DNA of 48,696 bases from Alphaproteobacteria bacterium (GTDB lineage Bacteria; Pseudomonadota; Alphaproteobacteria; JAJUGE01), in contig JAJUGE010000014.1 in assembly GCA_029268305.1 (NCBI GenBank), forward strand, positions 1 to 48,696. The letters run 5' to 3'. This document shows positions 26,103-34,973 of the stretch, in pieces (the first letter of the stretch is position 1; each line of letters opens with the position of its first letter). The position numbers and the translations under genes are program-made. The notes below the pieces were generated by a model. The model saw only the letters and a program-made list of their open reading frames with translations. It was not told where the DNA came from and did not search any database.

Positions 26103-26834
26103 TCACCCCCCGACCCGGACCGTCGGTTGCCCGCCTTCGAGGTAGGCGGCGCGCACCTCGCGGTTCGTGAGCAGTTCACGCCCCGTCCCGGTCATGGTGA
26201 TGCGCCCAGTGACCATGACGTAGCCCCGATGCGCGAGGCGCAGAGCGTTGAACGCGTTCTGTTCGACGAGAAAAATGGTGACATGCTGCTGCTCGTTGAT
26301 CTCGCGCACCACATCGTAGATCTGCCGCACCACCAGAGGCGCCAGCCCGAGCGAGGGCTCGTCCAGGAGCAGGAGACGCGGGCGGCTCATCAGGGCACGG
26401 CCGATTGCCAGCATCTGCTGCTCACCGCCCGACAAGGTGCCGCCACGCTGCGTCTGACGCTCCCTGAGCCGTGGGAAGAGCTCGAAGACGCGGCGCAGAT
26501 CGTCTTCGAAATGCTCCTCGGGTGCGACCAGGGCGCCGAGCTGGAGATTCTCGATCACCGTCATGTGCGGGAAGATGCGGCGTCCCTCCGGCGCCTGGGC
26601 GATGCCTCGCCGGACGATACGATAGGTTTCCTCGTGCGTGATGTCCTCGCCCTCGAACGAGATCGTTCCACGAGCGGCCCGCGGGTTGCCACAGATCGTC
26701 ATCAGCAATGTGGACTTACCGGCACCGTTGGCGCCGATCAGCGACACGATCTCGCCCGCCGCCACGTCGAGATCGACGCCGCGGAGGGCTTCGATGTTGC
26801 CATAGAAGGTGTGAACGCCACGCACGGTCAGCAT
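26103..26834 (-). CDS. livF: Branched-chain amino-acid type ABC transporter ATPase LivF
   Basis: One of two ATPases of a Liv-type importer. The 243 residues carry Walker A GANGAGKST, the signature LSGGEQQML and Walker B LLLLDEPSLGLAP. APEGRRIFPHMTVIENL is specific to LivF. The ATG overlaps the livG stop by one base. Because substrates of this family also include amides, urea and aromatic acids, the cargo is uncertain. Confidence 0.93.
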   Translation of the reverse strand: MLTVRGVHTFYGNIEALRGVDLDVAAGEIVSLIGANGAGKSTLLMTICGNPRAARGTISFEGEDITHEETYRIVRRGIAQAPEGRRIFPHMTVIENLQLGALVAPEEHFEDDLRRVFELFPRLRERQTQRGGTLSGGEQQMLAIGRALMSRPRLLLLDEPSLGLAPLVVRQIYDVVREINEQQHVTIFLVEQNAFNALRLAHRGYVMVTGRITMTGTGRELLTNREVRAAYLEGGQPTVRVGG

Positions 26835-27742
26835 CAGTGCCCGTCCTCCTCGTGAGGGCGGTCTTCGAACGATCGGAGAGCACGAACCATCTCGGGCGGC
26901 AGGTCTTCCGCCACTTCCTCCGGCAACTCTTCTTCTTCCTCGGTGCCGAGGTAGGCGCGGATCACCGCCGGGTCGTTTCGCACCGTCTCCGGGTCGCCGT
27001 CGCTGATCTTCCTGCCATAGTCGAGAACGATGACATGGTCCGAGATCTGCATCACGACGCTCATGTCGTGCTCGATCAACAGGACGCCGATGCCGATCCG
27101 ATCACGGATGTCGATCAGCAGTTCGTTGAGCTCGTAGGACTCCCGGGCGTTGAGCCCCGCGGCCGGCTCGTCGAGGCAGAGCAGCACCGGCCGCGTGCAC
27201 ATGGCGCGCGCGATCTCGAGCCGGCGCTGGGCGCCATAAGGGAGATTGCCCGCATCCCAGTCCGCCCGATCGGTGAGGTTCACGCGGTCGAGCCAGAAGC
27301 GAGCGAGGTCGAGAGCCTCCCGCTCCGCACGCGTGTAGCGCGGCAGGCCGAGCAGCCCCGCCAGAGAGAAGCCCGACGCCCGCATCAGCGTGTTGTGCTG
27401 CGCGACCATCAGATTCTCGAGGACCGACATCCTCGGGAACAGGCGGATGTTCTGGAATGTCCGCGCCACCCCGGCCTCTCGGGCGATTCGGAATCCATCC
27501 ATCTGCTCCAGATAGAACTCGGTTCCATCGCGCCGGAGCGTGAGCCGTCCCACCGTCGGCTTGTAGAAGCCGGTGAGACAGTTGAACACGGTGGTCTTGC
27601 CGGCCCCGTTCGGGCCGATGATCGCGGTGATTTCGCGATCGGAAGCCTGAAACGCGAGATCGTTTACGGCGACGAGCCCGCCGAAGCGCATCGTCAGATG
27701 CTCGACATCGAGAAGCGGCACCCGATCACCCGACTCGATCAA
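26834..27742 (-). CDS. livG: Branched-chain amino-acid type ABC transporter ATPase LivG
   Basis: Second ATPase of the Liv importer, 302 residues from a TTG at 27742. Motifs are LTMRFGGLVAVNDL, Walker A GPNGAGKTT (43-51), ARTFQNIRLFP, the variant signature LPYGAQRRLEIA, Walker B LLCLDEPAAGLN and the H-loop LIEHDMSVVM. An acidic tail (GTEEEEELPEEVAEDLP) extends the C-terminus. The TTG overlaps the livM stop and has GGAG upstream; a GTG at 27721 is an equally possible start seven codons later. Confidence 0.92.
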   Translation of the reverse strand: MIESGDRVPLLDVEHLTMRFGGLVAVNDLAFQASDREITAIIGPNGAGKTTVFNCLTGFYKPTVGRLTLRRDGTEFYLEQMDGFRIAREAGVARTFQNIRLFPRMSVLENLMVAQHNTLMRASGFSLAGLLGLPRYTRAEREALDLARFWLDRVNLTDRADWDAGNLPYGAQRRLEIARAMCTRPVLLCLDEPAAGLNARESYELNELLIDIRDRIGIGVLLIEHDMSVVMQISDHVIVLDYGRKISDGDPETVRNDPAVIRAYLGTEEEEELPEEVAEDLPPEMVRALRSFEDRPHEEDGH

Positions 27743-29037
27743 GCGGAAGGCTCCGGCCGTTGCGGCACGCCGAGCCGGACCGTGGGATCGCGGTGGGCGA
27801 TCAGCCCGCGCGGCCGCCAGACCATGATCGCCACCATCGCGCCGCCGAAGACCAGCATTCGATACTCCTGCAGATCCCGGAACCACTCGGGCAGTCCGAC
27901 GAGGATGATCGCGGCGATCACGACGCCGACCTGGCTTCCCATGCCGCCGAGCACGACGACTGCGAGGATCAGGGCGGATTCCACGAAGGTGAAACTCTCG
28001 GGGCTGACGAAGCCCTGACGGGCCGCGAAGAACGAGCCCGCGAAGCCCCCGAACATGGCACCGATGGCAAACGCGGAGAGCTTGGTGTTCGTGGGATTGA
28101 TCCCGAGGGTGCGGCAGGCGATCTCGTCCTCGCGCAATGCCTCCCAGGCACGCCCGATCGGCAGCCGGCGGATACGCAGCGTGAAGAGATTGGTGATCAA
28201 GGCGAGAGCGAGGATCAGGTAGTAGAGAAACACGATGCGGTGGAGGCCGCTGTACTCGAGGCCGAAAAACTCGTGGAAGGCGACCTCGCCCTCGGCTGGC
28301 CGCCGCGTGAACTCGAGCCCGAAGAAGCTGGGGCGCGGTATGTCGGAGATGCCGTTCGGGCCGCGCGTCACCGGATACCAGTTCAGCAGGATAATGCGGA
28401 TGATCTCGCCGAAGCCGAGGGTGACGATGGCGAGATAATCGCCGCGCAGCCGCAGTACCGGAAAGCCGAGCAAGACACCGAACGCGGCCGCGAACAGCCC
28501 GGCGATGGGGAGCGCCATCCAGAAGGTGAAGTCGAAATGCAACGCAAACAGGGCGAAGCTGTATGCGCCTACCGCATAGAACGCCACGTAGCCGAGATCG
28601 AGAAGCCCGGCGAGGCCCACGACGATGTTCAGCCCCCAGCCGAGCATCACGTAGGTCAGGACCAGCGTGGCGAGGTCCACCAGCCGTCGGTCCGCGAAGG
28701 GGAGCATCGGCAGGACGATGGCGAAAGTGATCGCGGCAGCGGCAATCCAGACGGTGTTCCGCTGAAAAACCTCTCCCAGACGCGAAAGCGATCGCTCGAC
28801 CGCGACCGGCGCGTGCGTGCGCAGAAGCGCAAGTTGCAGAAAGCGCCCGACGAAGGCGGCCGCCACCGCCACCACAACCCACGGGAACCGTGTTTCGATT
28901 CCCATCCCCGCGCCACCTCCCTGGTCGATCGTGTGAAATCCGACCAGCGGAAAGGCAAGGAAGAGCGCCACAAGAGCGACCAACCCCGAATCACGAAGGA
29001 TCCCGGGAAAGTCGGGGGAGCCGGCTCGCGCCGACAT
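27739..29037 (-). CDS. livM: Branched-chain amino-acid type ABC transporter permease LivM
   Basis: Membrane permease of the Liv importer, 432 residues, longer than the core family because of an N-terminal extension with two more helices and a cytoplasmic segment before residue 110. The core shows GWGLNIVVGLAGLLDLGYVA, LRLRGDYLAIVTLGFGEI, and the ATPase-contact EALREDEIACRTLGIN. The ATG at 29037 is immediately preceded by a GTG at 29040; either overlaps the livH stop. Confidence 0.93.
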   Translation of the reverse strand: MSARAGSPDFPGILRDSGLVALVALFLAFPLVGFHTIDQGGGAGMGIETRFPWVVVAVAAAFVGRFLQLALLRTHAPVAVERSLSRLGEVFQRNTVWIAAAAITFAIVLPMLPFADRRLVDLATLVLTYVMLGWGLNIVVGLAGLLDLGYVAFYAVGAYSFALFALHFDFTFWMALPIAGLFAAAFGVLLGFPVLRLRGDYLAIVTLGFGEIIRIILLNWYPVTRGPNGISDIPRPSFFGLEFTRRPAEGEVAFHEFFGLEYSGLHRIVFLYYLILALALITNLFTLRIRRLPIGRAWEALREDEIACRTLGINPTNTKLSAFAIGAMFGGFAGSFFAARQGFVSPESFTFVESALILAVVVLGGMGSQVGVVIAAIILVGLPEWFRDLQEYRMLVFGGAMVAIMVWRPRGLIAHRDPTVRLGVPQRPEPSA

Positions 29038-29951
29038 CACACCTTCTCGATCTCAGGCCGGCCAAGGAGGCCGGTCGGCTTGAACACGAGGACCAGGATG
29101 AGAATGCCGAACGCTGCAACGTCCTTGTATTCGACATCGAAGTAAGCGGACCAGAAAGCCTCGATCAGGCCGATCAGAACACCCCCCAGCATTGCCCCCG
29201 GCAGAGAGCCGATGCCGCCGAGCACCGCCGCGGTGAACGCCTTCAGCCCTGCGAGGAAACCGATGAAGAAGTCGATCACGCCGTAATGGAGCGTAACCAT
29301 CAGGCCAGCGACGGCGGCCAGAGCGGCCCCTGCGACGAAGGTGAGCGAGATCGTCCGGTCGACGTTCACGCCGACCAGGCCGGCCATCGTCCGGTCCTGT
29401 TGGCATGCGCGCTGCGCGCGGCCGAACGAGGTTCTCGACAGGATCGCCCAGAACATCGCCATCAGCACCGTGGTCACGACGATGATGATGATCTGCAAAT
29501 AGCTGAGGTATACCGAGAACCCGCCACCTTCCATGATAACGAACCCGCCGGTGACGATCGGCTGCAACGGCTTGACCCGCGCTCCCTGCAGAAGCTGGAC
29601 GTAATTCTGCAGGAAGATCGACATGCCGATCGCCGAGATCAGCGGTGCGAGGCGGAAGGAGCCGCGTAGCGGCCGGTAGGCGAGCCGTTCCACCGTCCAG
29701 CCGTAGACGGATGTGAACAGCATCGCGACCACGAGGACGATCGCGAGCGCCAGCGGGACCCACGTCACCCCGATCGCACCGAGCACCAGGAAGGCGATGA
29801 AGGAGATGAACGCACCGATCATGTAGATCTCGCCGTGGGCGAAATTGATCATGCCGATGATGCCGTAGACCATCGTGTACCCGATGGCGATCAGGCCGTA
29901 GATCGCGCCCAGCGTCAGCCCGTTGATGAGCTGCTGGAGAAAGTACTCCAT
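29037..29951 (-). CDS. livH: Branched-chain amino-acid type ABC transporter permease LivH
   Basis: First permease of the Liv importer, 304 residues, eight or so helices. It opens with QQLINGLTLGAIYGLIAIGY and MINFAHGEIYMIGAF, both hallmarks. The ATPase-contact loop is RTSFGRAQRACQQDRTMAGL. It begins the livHMGF-DUF6867 row. No periplasmic binding protein gene (livJ/K) is upstream or downstream in the window. Confidence 0.94.
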   Translation of the reverse strand: MEYFLQQLINGLTLGAIYGLIAIGYTMVYGIIGMINFAHGEIYMIGAFISFIAFLVLGAIGVTWVPLALAIVLVVAMLFTSVYGWTVERLAYRPLRGSFRLAPLISAIGMSIFLQNYVQLLQGARVKPLQPIVTGGFVIMEGGGFSVYLSYLQIIIIVVTTVLMAMFWAILSRTSFGRAQRACQQDRTMAGLVGVNVDRTISLTFVAGAALAAVAGLMVTLHYGVIDFFIGFLAGLKAFTAAVLGGIGSLPGAMLGGVLIGLIEAFWSAYFDVEYKDVAAFGILILVLVFKPTGLLGRPEIEKV

Positions 29952-30224
29952 GCCCCCTCTTCCTCGACGGTGCCCCTACCGTTATGCATCGGCGACGGGA
30001 CCGCGCCAAGCAGATCATGGCGGGATCGGCGCGTCAAACATCGGTGTAATCGCCCCACAGGATGCAGTGCGACGATCGCACGTTGCAATCGGTGGGACAC
30101 AGCGCCCGATTCGCGCTATATTATTCCTGGTGGGTCGCGGTTCCCCGTGACCTACATCCGGTGCGGGCGCATGCCACGGGTGGCCCACGGCCCTCGAACA
30201 AGCAAAGGTTCGGGAGGGTTGAGT

Positions 30225-31103
30225 ATGGCCATCAGAAAGCACATTCGGAATCCCCTCGAGTGGACCGCGGAACACGTTGCGGGCGTGCACATGCCGTTCG
30301 AGCGGCCGGCATCGTCGCAGGTCTCGGGCGAGACGCCGATCTTCGCGTCCGCTCCCGAGATCCGGCGCATCCGAACGGATGACCTTGTGCAGGCCCTGTC
30401 CAAGGGCTGGGACGACCTCGGCGCCTACCGCACCGACGTGATTTTCATCTGCGTCATCTATCCGATCGCGGGCCTGATCCTCTCGCGCCTTGCGGCCGGT
30501 TACGACATGCTGCCACTGGTCTTTCCGCTCGTGTCGGGCTTCGCGCTGGTCGGTCCGGCGGCGGCCGTCGGCCTGTACGAGATCAGCCGGCGTCGTGAGG
30601 AGGGCCGGGATATTTCCTGGGTGGACGCCTGGAAGGTGGTCCGCTCGCCGGCGTTCGGCTCTATCCTGGGGCTCGGCCTGCTGTTGCTTGGAATTTTCCT
30701 GCTCTGGCTCGGGGCCGCGTACTGGATCTATCTGGTCACGCTCGGGCCCGAGCCTCCCGTCTCGATCGGCGCGTTCGTTAGCGACGTGTTCACGACTGTT
30801 GCTGGATGGACGATGATCGTCCTCGGCGTCGGCGTCGGCTTCCTGTTCGCGGTGCTCGTCCTGTCGATCAGCGTGATCTCGTTCCCGCTCCTGCTCGACC
30901 GCGATGTCGGGGTCTATGCCGCCATCGATGCTTCGATCCGATCGGTCGTCGCCAATCCCGGGCCAATGGCCGTCTGGGGCATGATCGTCGCGGGCGGTCT
31001 CGTCCTCGGGTCGATACCGGCACTCCTCGGACTCATCGTCGTCATGCCGGTCCTGGGGCACGCCACCTGGCACCTGTATCGGAAAGTCGTGGCCGCACCC
31101 TGA
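30225..31103 (+). CDS. DUF2189 integral membrane protein
   Basis: A 292-residue inner-membrane protein with a soluble N-terminal 70 residues and about six helices (72-90, 94-118, 143-165, 195-220, 248-280 and neighbours). Segments DDLVQALSKGWDDLGAYR, LVSGFALVGPAAAVGLYE and SFPLLLDRDVGVYAAI are characteristic of DUF2189 proteins. Their role is unknown; many sit beside cytochrome oxidase genes, as here, where it is convergent with the oxidase operon. The ATG at 30225 has GGGAGG upstream; the frame continues further 5' without support. Confidence 0.85.
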   Translation: MAIRKHIRNPLEWTAEHVAGVHMPFERPASSQVSGETPIFASAPEIRRIRTDDLVQALSKGWDDLGAYRTDVIFICVIYPIAGLILSRLAAGYDMLPLVFPLVSGFALVGPAAAVGLYEISRRREEGRDISWVDAWKVVRSPAFGSILGLGLLLLGIFLLWLGAAYWIYLVTLGPEPPVSIGAFVSDVFTTVAGWTMIVLGVGVGFLFAVLVLSISVISFPLLLDRDVGVYAAIDASIRSVVANPGPMAVWGMIVAGGLVLGSIPALLGLIVVMPVLGHATWHLYRKVVAAP

Positions 31104-31182
31104 TCCGCCGCCGCGCGATTATAAGGCTGTCCAGGTCCCGCCGCCGCGGCCATTGCCGGGGCGGCGGCCCGGACCGAGCGCC

Positions 31183-31296
31183 TCACGGGCCGCCGTTCAA
31201 TGCCACCAACGCCCAGAGGCTCCAGCTTAGCGCTGCCACCCCACCGATCCCGGCTGCGACCATCAGGCCGAGGCGGGAGGGTCGGCCATCGGTCAC
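31183..31296 (-). CDS. 37-residue single-helix peptide at the end of the oxidase operon
   Basis: A previously easy-to-miss small gene. The GTG at 31296 overlaps the TGA of the subunit IV gene (GTGA), the same coupling used elsewhere in this genome. The peptide begins MTDGRPSRLGL, has one hydrophobic helix (about residues 9-34, rich in Ala, Gly, Leu, Trp) and ends VALNGGP. A basic N-terminus and a hydrophobic helix predict an N-in single-pass peptide. It is in the position where small oxidase subunits or assembly peptides occur. I cannot name a family; function is inferred from position only. Confidence 0.65.
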   Translation of the reverse strand: MTDGRPSRLGLMVAAGIGGVAALSWSLWALVALNGGP

Positions 31297-31634
31297 GGCA
31301 CGGTACCCTCTGCAAAGAACATCTCGCGGGTCAGGAGCGTGTAGTCCGATTCCGCCGACATGATGGTGACGAAGACCAGCACCGCGACGGGCGGAATCAG
31401 AATGGCGGTGACGAGCGAAAGCCGCTCCCACGCCATGTGCATGAAGAAGGCAATGATCAGACCGGCCTTCAGAACCATGAACAGGAGGATCAGGGACCAT
31501 CTGAGGGCGCCCTGCACGTGGAAGTAATCAACCATGTACGAGAAGGCGCTGAGGACGAACAGCCAGCCCCACACGACCAGATAGCTCTTTATCGGGTGTA
31601 CCTGACCTTCCGCAGCCATCCCATGCTTCGCCAT
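31293..31634 (-). CDS. Cytochrome c oxidase subunit IV (prokaryotic type)
   Basis: A 113-residue, three-helix protein of the prokaryotic subunit IV/CyoD-like family that stabilises heme-copper oxidases. Typical segments are HPIKSYLVVWGWLFVLSA and LKAGLIIAFFMHMAWERLSL, the KxxLIxxFFMH motif of the family. The ATG at 31634 is seven bases after the subunit III stop. Confidence 0.87.
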   Translation of the reverse strand: MAKHGMAAEGQVHPIKSYLVVWGWLFVLSAFSYMVDYFHVQGALRWSLILLFMVLKAGLIIAFFMHMAWERLSLVTAILIPPVAVLVFVTIMSAESDYTLLTREMFFAEGTVP

Positions 31635-31641
31635 GTTCGCC

Positions 31642-32364
31642 TCACCACAGGTAGAAGAACGCGAAGATGAAGACCCAGACCAGATCGACGAAGTGCCAGT
31701 AGAGCCCGGTGATTTCGACGATCTCGTAACGACCCTTCCGGCTCGTGAAGAACCCGCGGGTGCCTCGGTCGAAATCGCCGCGCAAGACTTTCCGCGCGAC
31801 GATGATCAGAAAGATGACGCCGATCGTTACGTGCGTGCCGTGAAAGCCGGTGATCATGAAGAAGGTTGAGCCGAATTGCGCCGCGCCCCAGGGATTTTCC
31901 CATGGCCGGACGCCCTCCATGATCAGCTTCGTCCACTCGAAGGCCTGCATGCCGACGAACGTGGCACCGAACGCCGCCGTCACCAGCATCAGGACCGCCG
32001 TCTTCTTGCGGTCTCGCCGGTAGCCGTAGTTGACGGCCATCGCCATCGTTCCGCTGCTGCTTATCAGCACGAAGGTCATGATGGCGATCAGGATGAGCGG
32101 GATGTTTTCCCCGCCGATGTGCAGGGCGAACACTTCGGTCGCATTGGGCCAGGGGACGGTGGTCGACATCCGAGCCGTCATGTACGCCAATAGAAAGCAG
32201 CCGAAGATGAAGGTATCGCTGAGGAGGAAGACCCACATCATCGCCTTCCCCCACGACACGTTCCGGAACACGGTTCGGTCCGAAGCCCAATCCGCGTAGA
32301 TGCCCTGCCAGCCGGCATGAGGATCTGCGGCCTGTGCGCTGGTCATCGATCCGTGTGGCGCCAT
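31642..32364 (-). CDS. coxC: Cytochrome c oxidase subunit III
   Basis: A 240-residue subunit III with an N-terminal soluble stretch and five helices. Features are WVFLLSDTFIFGCFLLAYM, GMQAFEWTKLI, FMITGFHGTHVTIGVIFL (conserved histidines) and GLYWHFVDLVWVFIFAFFYL. It starts at the ATG at 32364 with an excellent AGGAGG site; further upstream the frame is shadow. It most resembles CoxO/CoxP type subunits of alternative aa3 oxidases. Confidence 0.93.
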   Translation of the reverse strand: MAPHGSMTSAQAADPHAGWQGIYADWASDRTVFRNVSWGKAMMWVFLLSDTFIFGCFLLAYMTARMSTTVPWPNATEVFALHIGGENIPLILIAIMTFVLISSSGTMAMAVNYGYRRDRKKTAVLMLVTAAFGATFVGMQAFEWTKLIMEGVRPWENPWGAAQFGSTFFMITGFHGTHVTIGVIFLIIVARKVLRGDFDRGTRGFFTSRKGRYEIVEITGLYWHFVDLVWVFIFAFFYLW

Positions 32365-32380
32365 CCCCGCCCTCCTTCCT

Positions 32381-33088
32381 TCACGTGCCGAAGCAGATCG
32401 CGTAGAGCCACTCGGCCCAGGGGCCGAGCACCAGAATGCCGCAGACGAGCAGCCAAACGACGAGCAGAAAGTGCCAATAGAGGGCACACAGCTCGACGCT
32501 CAATCGCACGTTCTCGGCGTCGCCGTCTGCCATCGAAACCCTCGCGCCGACGCGCCCCAGGGCCAGCATCCCGCCCGCCAGGTGCAGACCGTGGATCGCG
32601 GTGATCAGATAGAAGAAGGCGCTCGCCGGATGGCTCTCGGCGTAGAATCCACCGGCGTTCAGCTGCCGCCAGACCAGGAGCTGCCCACCCAGGAACAGCA
32701 GGGCGGATACGCCCCCCACTCCTAGCCCGGCCGCTGCTCGCGTCGTATCCCGCCTCTGCACGGCGACGACCGCCCATTGCAGCGCGAGGCTGCTCAGGAC
32801 GAGCAGCCATGTATTGATCCAGAGGAGCCCCGTGCCTGGAAGCGAGCTCCAGTCGGCAGCGCGCATGCGCAACGAATAGGCGCTGATCAGAACGGCGAAC
32901 AACGAGCCGGCAACGGCGAGGAACATGCAGAGGCCGAGCTTCGCGGCGGGCCAGGCCACCGCCTCCCGATCCGGAAAGCTGCCGGCGGGGCTTGCCTCGA
33001 GCCATGGTTTCGCCGCCAGCCGCTGGCGCGAGAGCCACCAGACGGCAACAGCCCCAAGAACCGTCAGAAAGGCGATGATCACGGTCAT
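32381..33088 (-). CDS. Second subunit III-like protein of the oxidase
   Basis: A 235-residue membrane protein related to subunit III but distinct from its neighbour. It has an N-terminal helix (3-20), then KLGLCMFLAVAGSLFAVLIS, FFYLITAIHGLHLAGGMLAL and ELCALYWHFLLVVWLLVCGI. The HGLH and YWHF segments are subunit III signatures. The pair recalls CoxO and CoxP of the Bradyrhizobium coxMNOP oxidase. Its stop is 16 bases before the next start, so both subunit III proteins are made from one message. Confidence 0.88.
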   Translation of the reverse strand: MTVIIAFLTVLGAVAVWWLSRQRLAAKPWLEASPAGSFPDREAVAWPAAKLGLCMFLAVAGSLFAVLISAYSLRMRAADWSSLPGTGLLWINTWLLVLSSLALQWAVVAVQRRDTTRAAAGLGVGGVSALLFLGGQLLVWRQLNAGGFYAESHPASAFFYLITAIHGLHLAGGMLALGRVGARVSMADGDAENVRLSVELCALYWHFLLVVWLLVCGILVLGPWAEWLYAICFGT

Positions 33089-33170
33089 CCAGCGATCTTC
33101 CTCGACAGCTCCGGAGAGAAAGGCGGCGCCCGCACCATCCGGCCGGCGTCGCCAGTGCTCCGGATGTCCG

Positions 33171-34931
33171 CTACTCCGCCGCTCCTGCGGGGGCCGGCTG
33201 ATTCTGCGGCACGAAATCCTCCGCTGCTCCGGGCACGCTGTAGTCGTATGCCCATCGGTAGACTACCGGCAGCTCCTTTCCCCAATTCCCGTGGGGAGGC
33301 GGCGTGGTGGGCGTCTGCCACTCCAGCGTCGTGGCCCGCCACGGATTGCCGCCGGCTTCCCTGCCCCGGAACAGGCTCCACACCAGGTTGAACAGGAAGA
33401 CGAGCTGGGCGAACCCGACGATCAGCGCCACGACGGTGATGAAGGCGTTCAGCTCCTCCGCCGATGGCGGAACGAACGCCATCTCGCCGAGCTCGTGATA
33501 GCGGCGCGGCACCCCCATTAGCCCGAGATAATGCATCGGGAAGAAGATGGCGTAGGCGCCGAGGAACGTGACCCAGAAGTGGATCTGTCCCATCGCCTCG
33601 TCGAGCATCCGGCCGGTAATCTTCGGGTACCAGTGGTAGATCGCGCCGAAGATGGCCAGGATCGGCGCCACCCCCATCACCATGTGGAAGTGAGCGACCA
33701 CGAACATCGTGTCGGAGAGGGGCACGTCGACCACGACGTTTCCGAGGAAGAGGCCGGTGAGCCCGCCGTTGAGGAAGGTGATGATGAACCCGATGGCGAA
33801 GAGCATCGGTACGGTCAGGTGGATGTCGCCACGCCAGAGGGTCAACACCCAGTTGTAGACCTTGATCGCGGTCGGGACGGCGATGATCAGCGTCGTCGTC
33901 GCGAAGAAGAAGCCGAACATCGGGTGCATGCCGCTAACGTACATGTGGTGCGCCCAGACGATGAAGCTGAGGCCACCGATCGCGACGATCGCCCAAACCA
34001 TCATGCGATACCCGAAGATGTTCTTCCGGGCGTGGGTGCTGATCAGGTCCGAGACGATGCCGAAGGCGGGCAGCGCGACGATGTACACTTCGGGATGCCC
34101 AAAGAACCAGAAGAGATGCTGGAACAGGATCGGGCTACCGCCCCCATAGCTGAGCGTCTGCCCCATCTCGACGAGCGTCGGCATGAAGAAGCTGGTTCCG
34201 AGCGCACGATCCAGAAGCAGCATGATGCACGCGACGAACAGCGCCGGGAACGCCAGCAACGCCAGGACGGTCGCCGTGAAGATTCCCCATATCGTGAGGG
34301 GCATACGCATCAGGGTCATGCCGCGGGTGCGCGCCTGCAGCACGGTGACGACGTAGTTCAGGCCCCCCATCGTGAAGCCGACGATGAACAGGACCAGTGA
34401 AACCAGCATCAGGAAGACGCCGGATTCCTGCCCCGGCGTGCCCGACAGGATTACCTGAGGCGGATAGAGGGTCCAGCCGGCGCCCGTCGGCCCGCCGGGC
34501 GTGAAGAAGCTCGCGACGAGAACCAGAACGGCGAGCAGATAAATCCAGTAGCTCAGCATGTTGAGGTACGGGAACACCATGTCGCGCGCGCCGAGCATCA
34601 AGGGGATCAGGTAGTTGCCGAAGCCTCCGAGAAAGAGCGCCGTGAGCAGATAGATCACCATGATCATCCCGTGCATGGTGATGAACTGGTAATAGGTGGC
34701 CGGATCGATGAACGTGAAGTAGCCGGGGAAGCCGAGTTGCAGGCGCATGAGCCAGGAGAGCACGAGCGCCACCATGCCGATGGCCATGGCGGTCACCGAG
34801 TACTGGATGGCGATGACCTTCGCGTCCTGGGAGAAGACGTACTTCGTGATCCAGCTGTGCGGATGATAGAGTTCGACGTCTTCGGGCTCCGCACGTTCGA
34901 TGTCCTGGAATTCACGCGTCACATCAACCAT
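33171..34931 (-). CDS. coxA: Cytochrome c oxidase subunit I (aa3-type)
   Basis: Catalytic subunit that reduces oxygen and pumps protons. The 586 residues show the heme a ligand in HGMIM (H87), the D-channel DMVFPYLN (D117, N124), the CuB/Tyr site WFFGHPEVY (H279, E281, Y283), CuB HH (328-329) and heme ligands in AHFHMVMG (H414, H416). E281 and Y283 place it in the A1 class. The C-terminus ends in a tail rich in Pro and Ala. It follows subunit II by 42 bases. Confidence 0.96.
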   Translation of the reverse strand: MVDVTREFQDIERAEPEDVELYHPHSWITKYVFSQDAKVIAIQYSVTAMAIGMVALVLSWLMRLQLGFPGYFTFIDPATYYQFITMHGMIMVIYLLTALFLGGFGNYLIPLMLGARDMVFPYLNMLSYWIYLLAVLVLVASFFTPGGPTGAGWTLYPPQVILSGTPGQESGVFLMLVSLVLFIVGFTMGGLNYVVTVLQARTRGMTLMRMPLTIWGIFTATVLALLAFPALFVACIMLLLDRALGTSFFMPTLVEMGQTLSYGGGSPILFQHLFWFFGHPEVYIVALPAFGIVSDLISTHARKNIFGYRMMVWAIVAIGGLSFIVWAHHMYVSGMHPMFGFFFATTTLIIAVPTAIKVYNWVLTLWRGDIHLTVPMLFAIGFIITFLNGGLTGLFLGNVVVDVPLSDTMFVVAHFHMVMGVAPILAIFGAIYHWYPKITGRMLDEAMGQIHFWVTFLGAYAIFFPMHYLGLMGVPRRYHELGEMAFVPPSAEELNAFITVVALIVGFAQLVFLFNLVWSLFRGREAGGNPWRATTLEWQTPTTPPPHGNWGKELPVVYRWAYDYSVPGAAEDFVPQNQPAPAGAAE

Positions 34932-34973
34932 GGGCGCACTCCCGGTTCCTCCCGAAGATGCCTCTCGCGTCGC

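Noticed and set aside
31120..31182. Terminator between DUF2189 and the small oxidase peptide
   Set aside because: A 7-bp CCGCCGC/GCGGCGG dyad is present but without a T-run in either direction; too weak to call in such GC-rich DNA.
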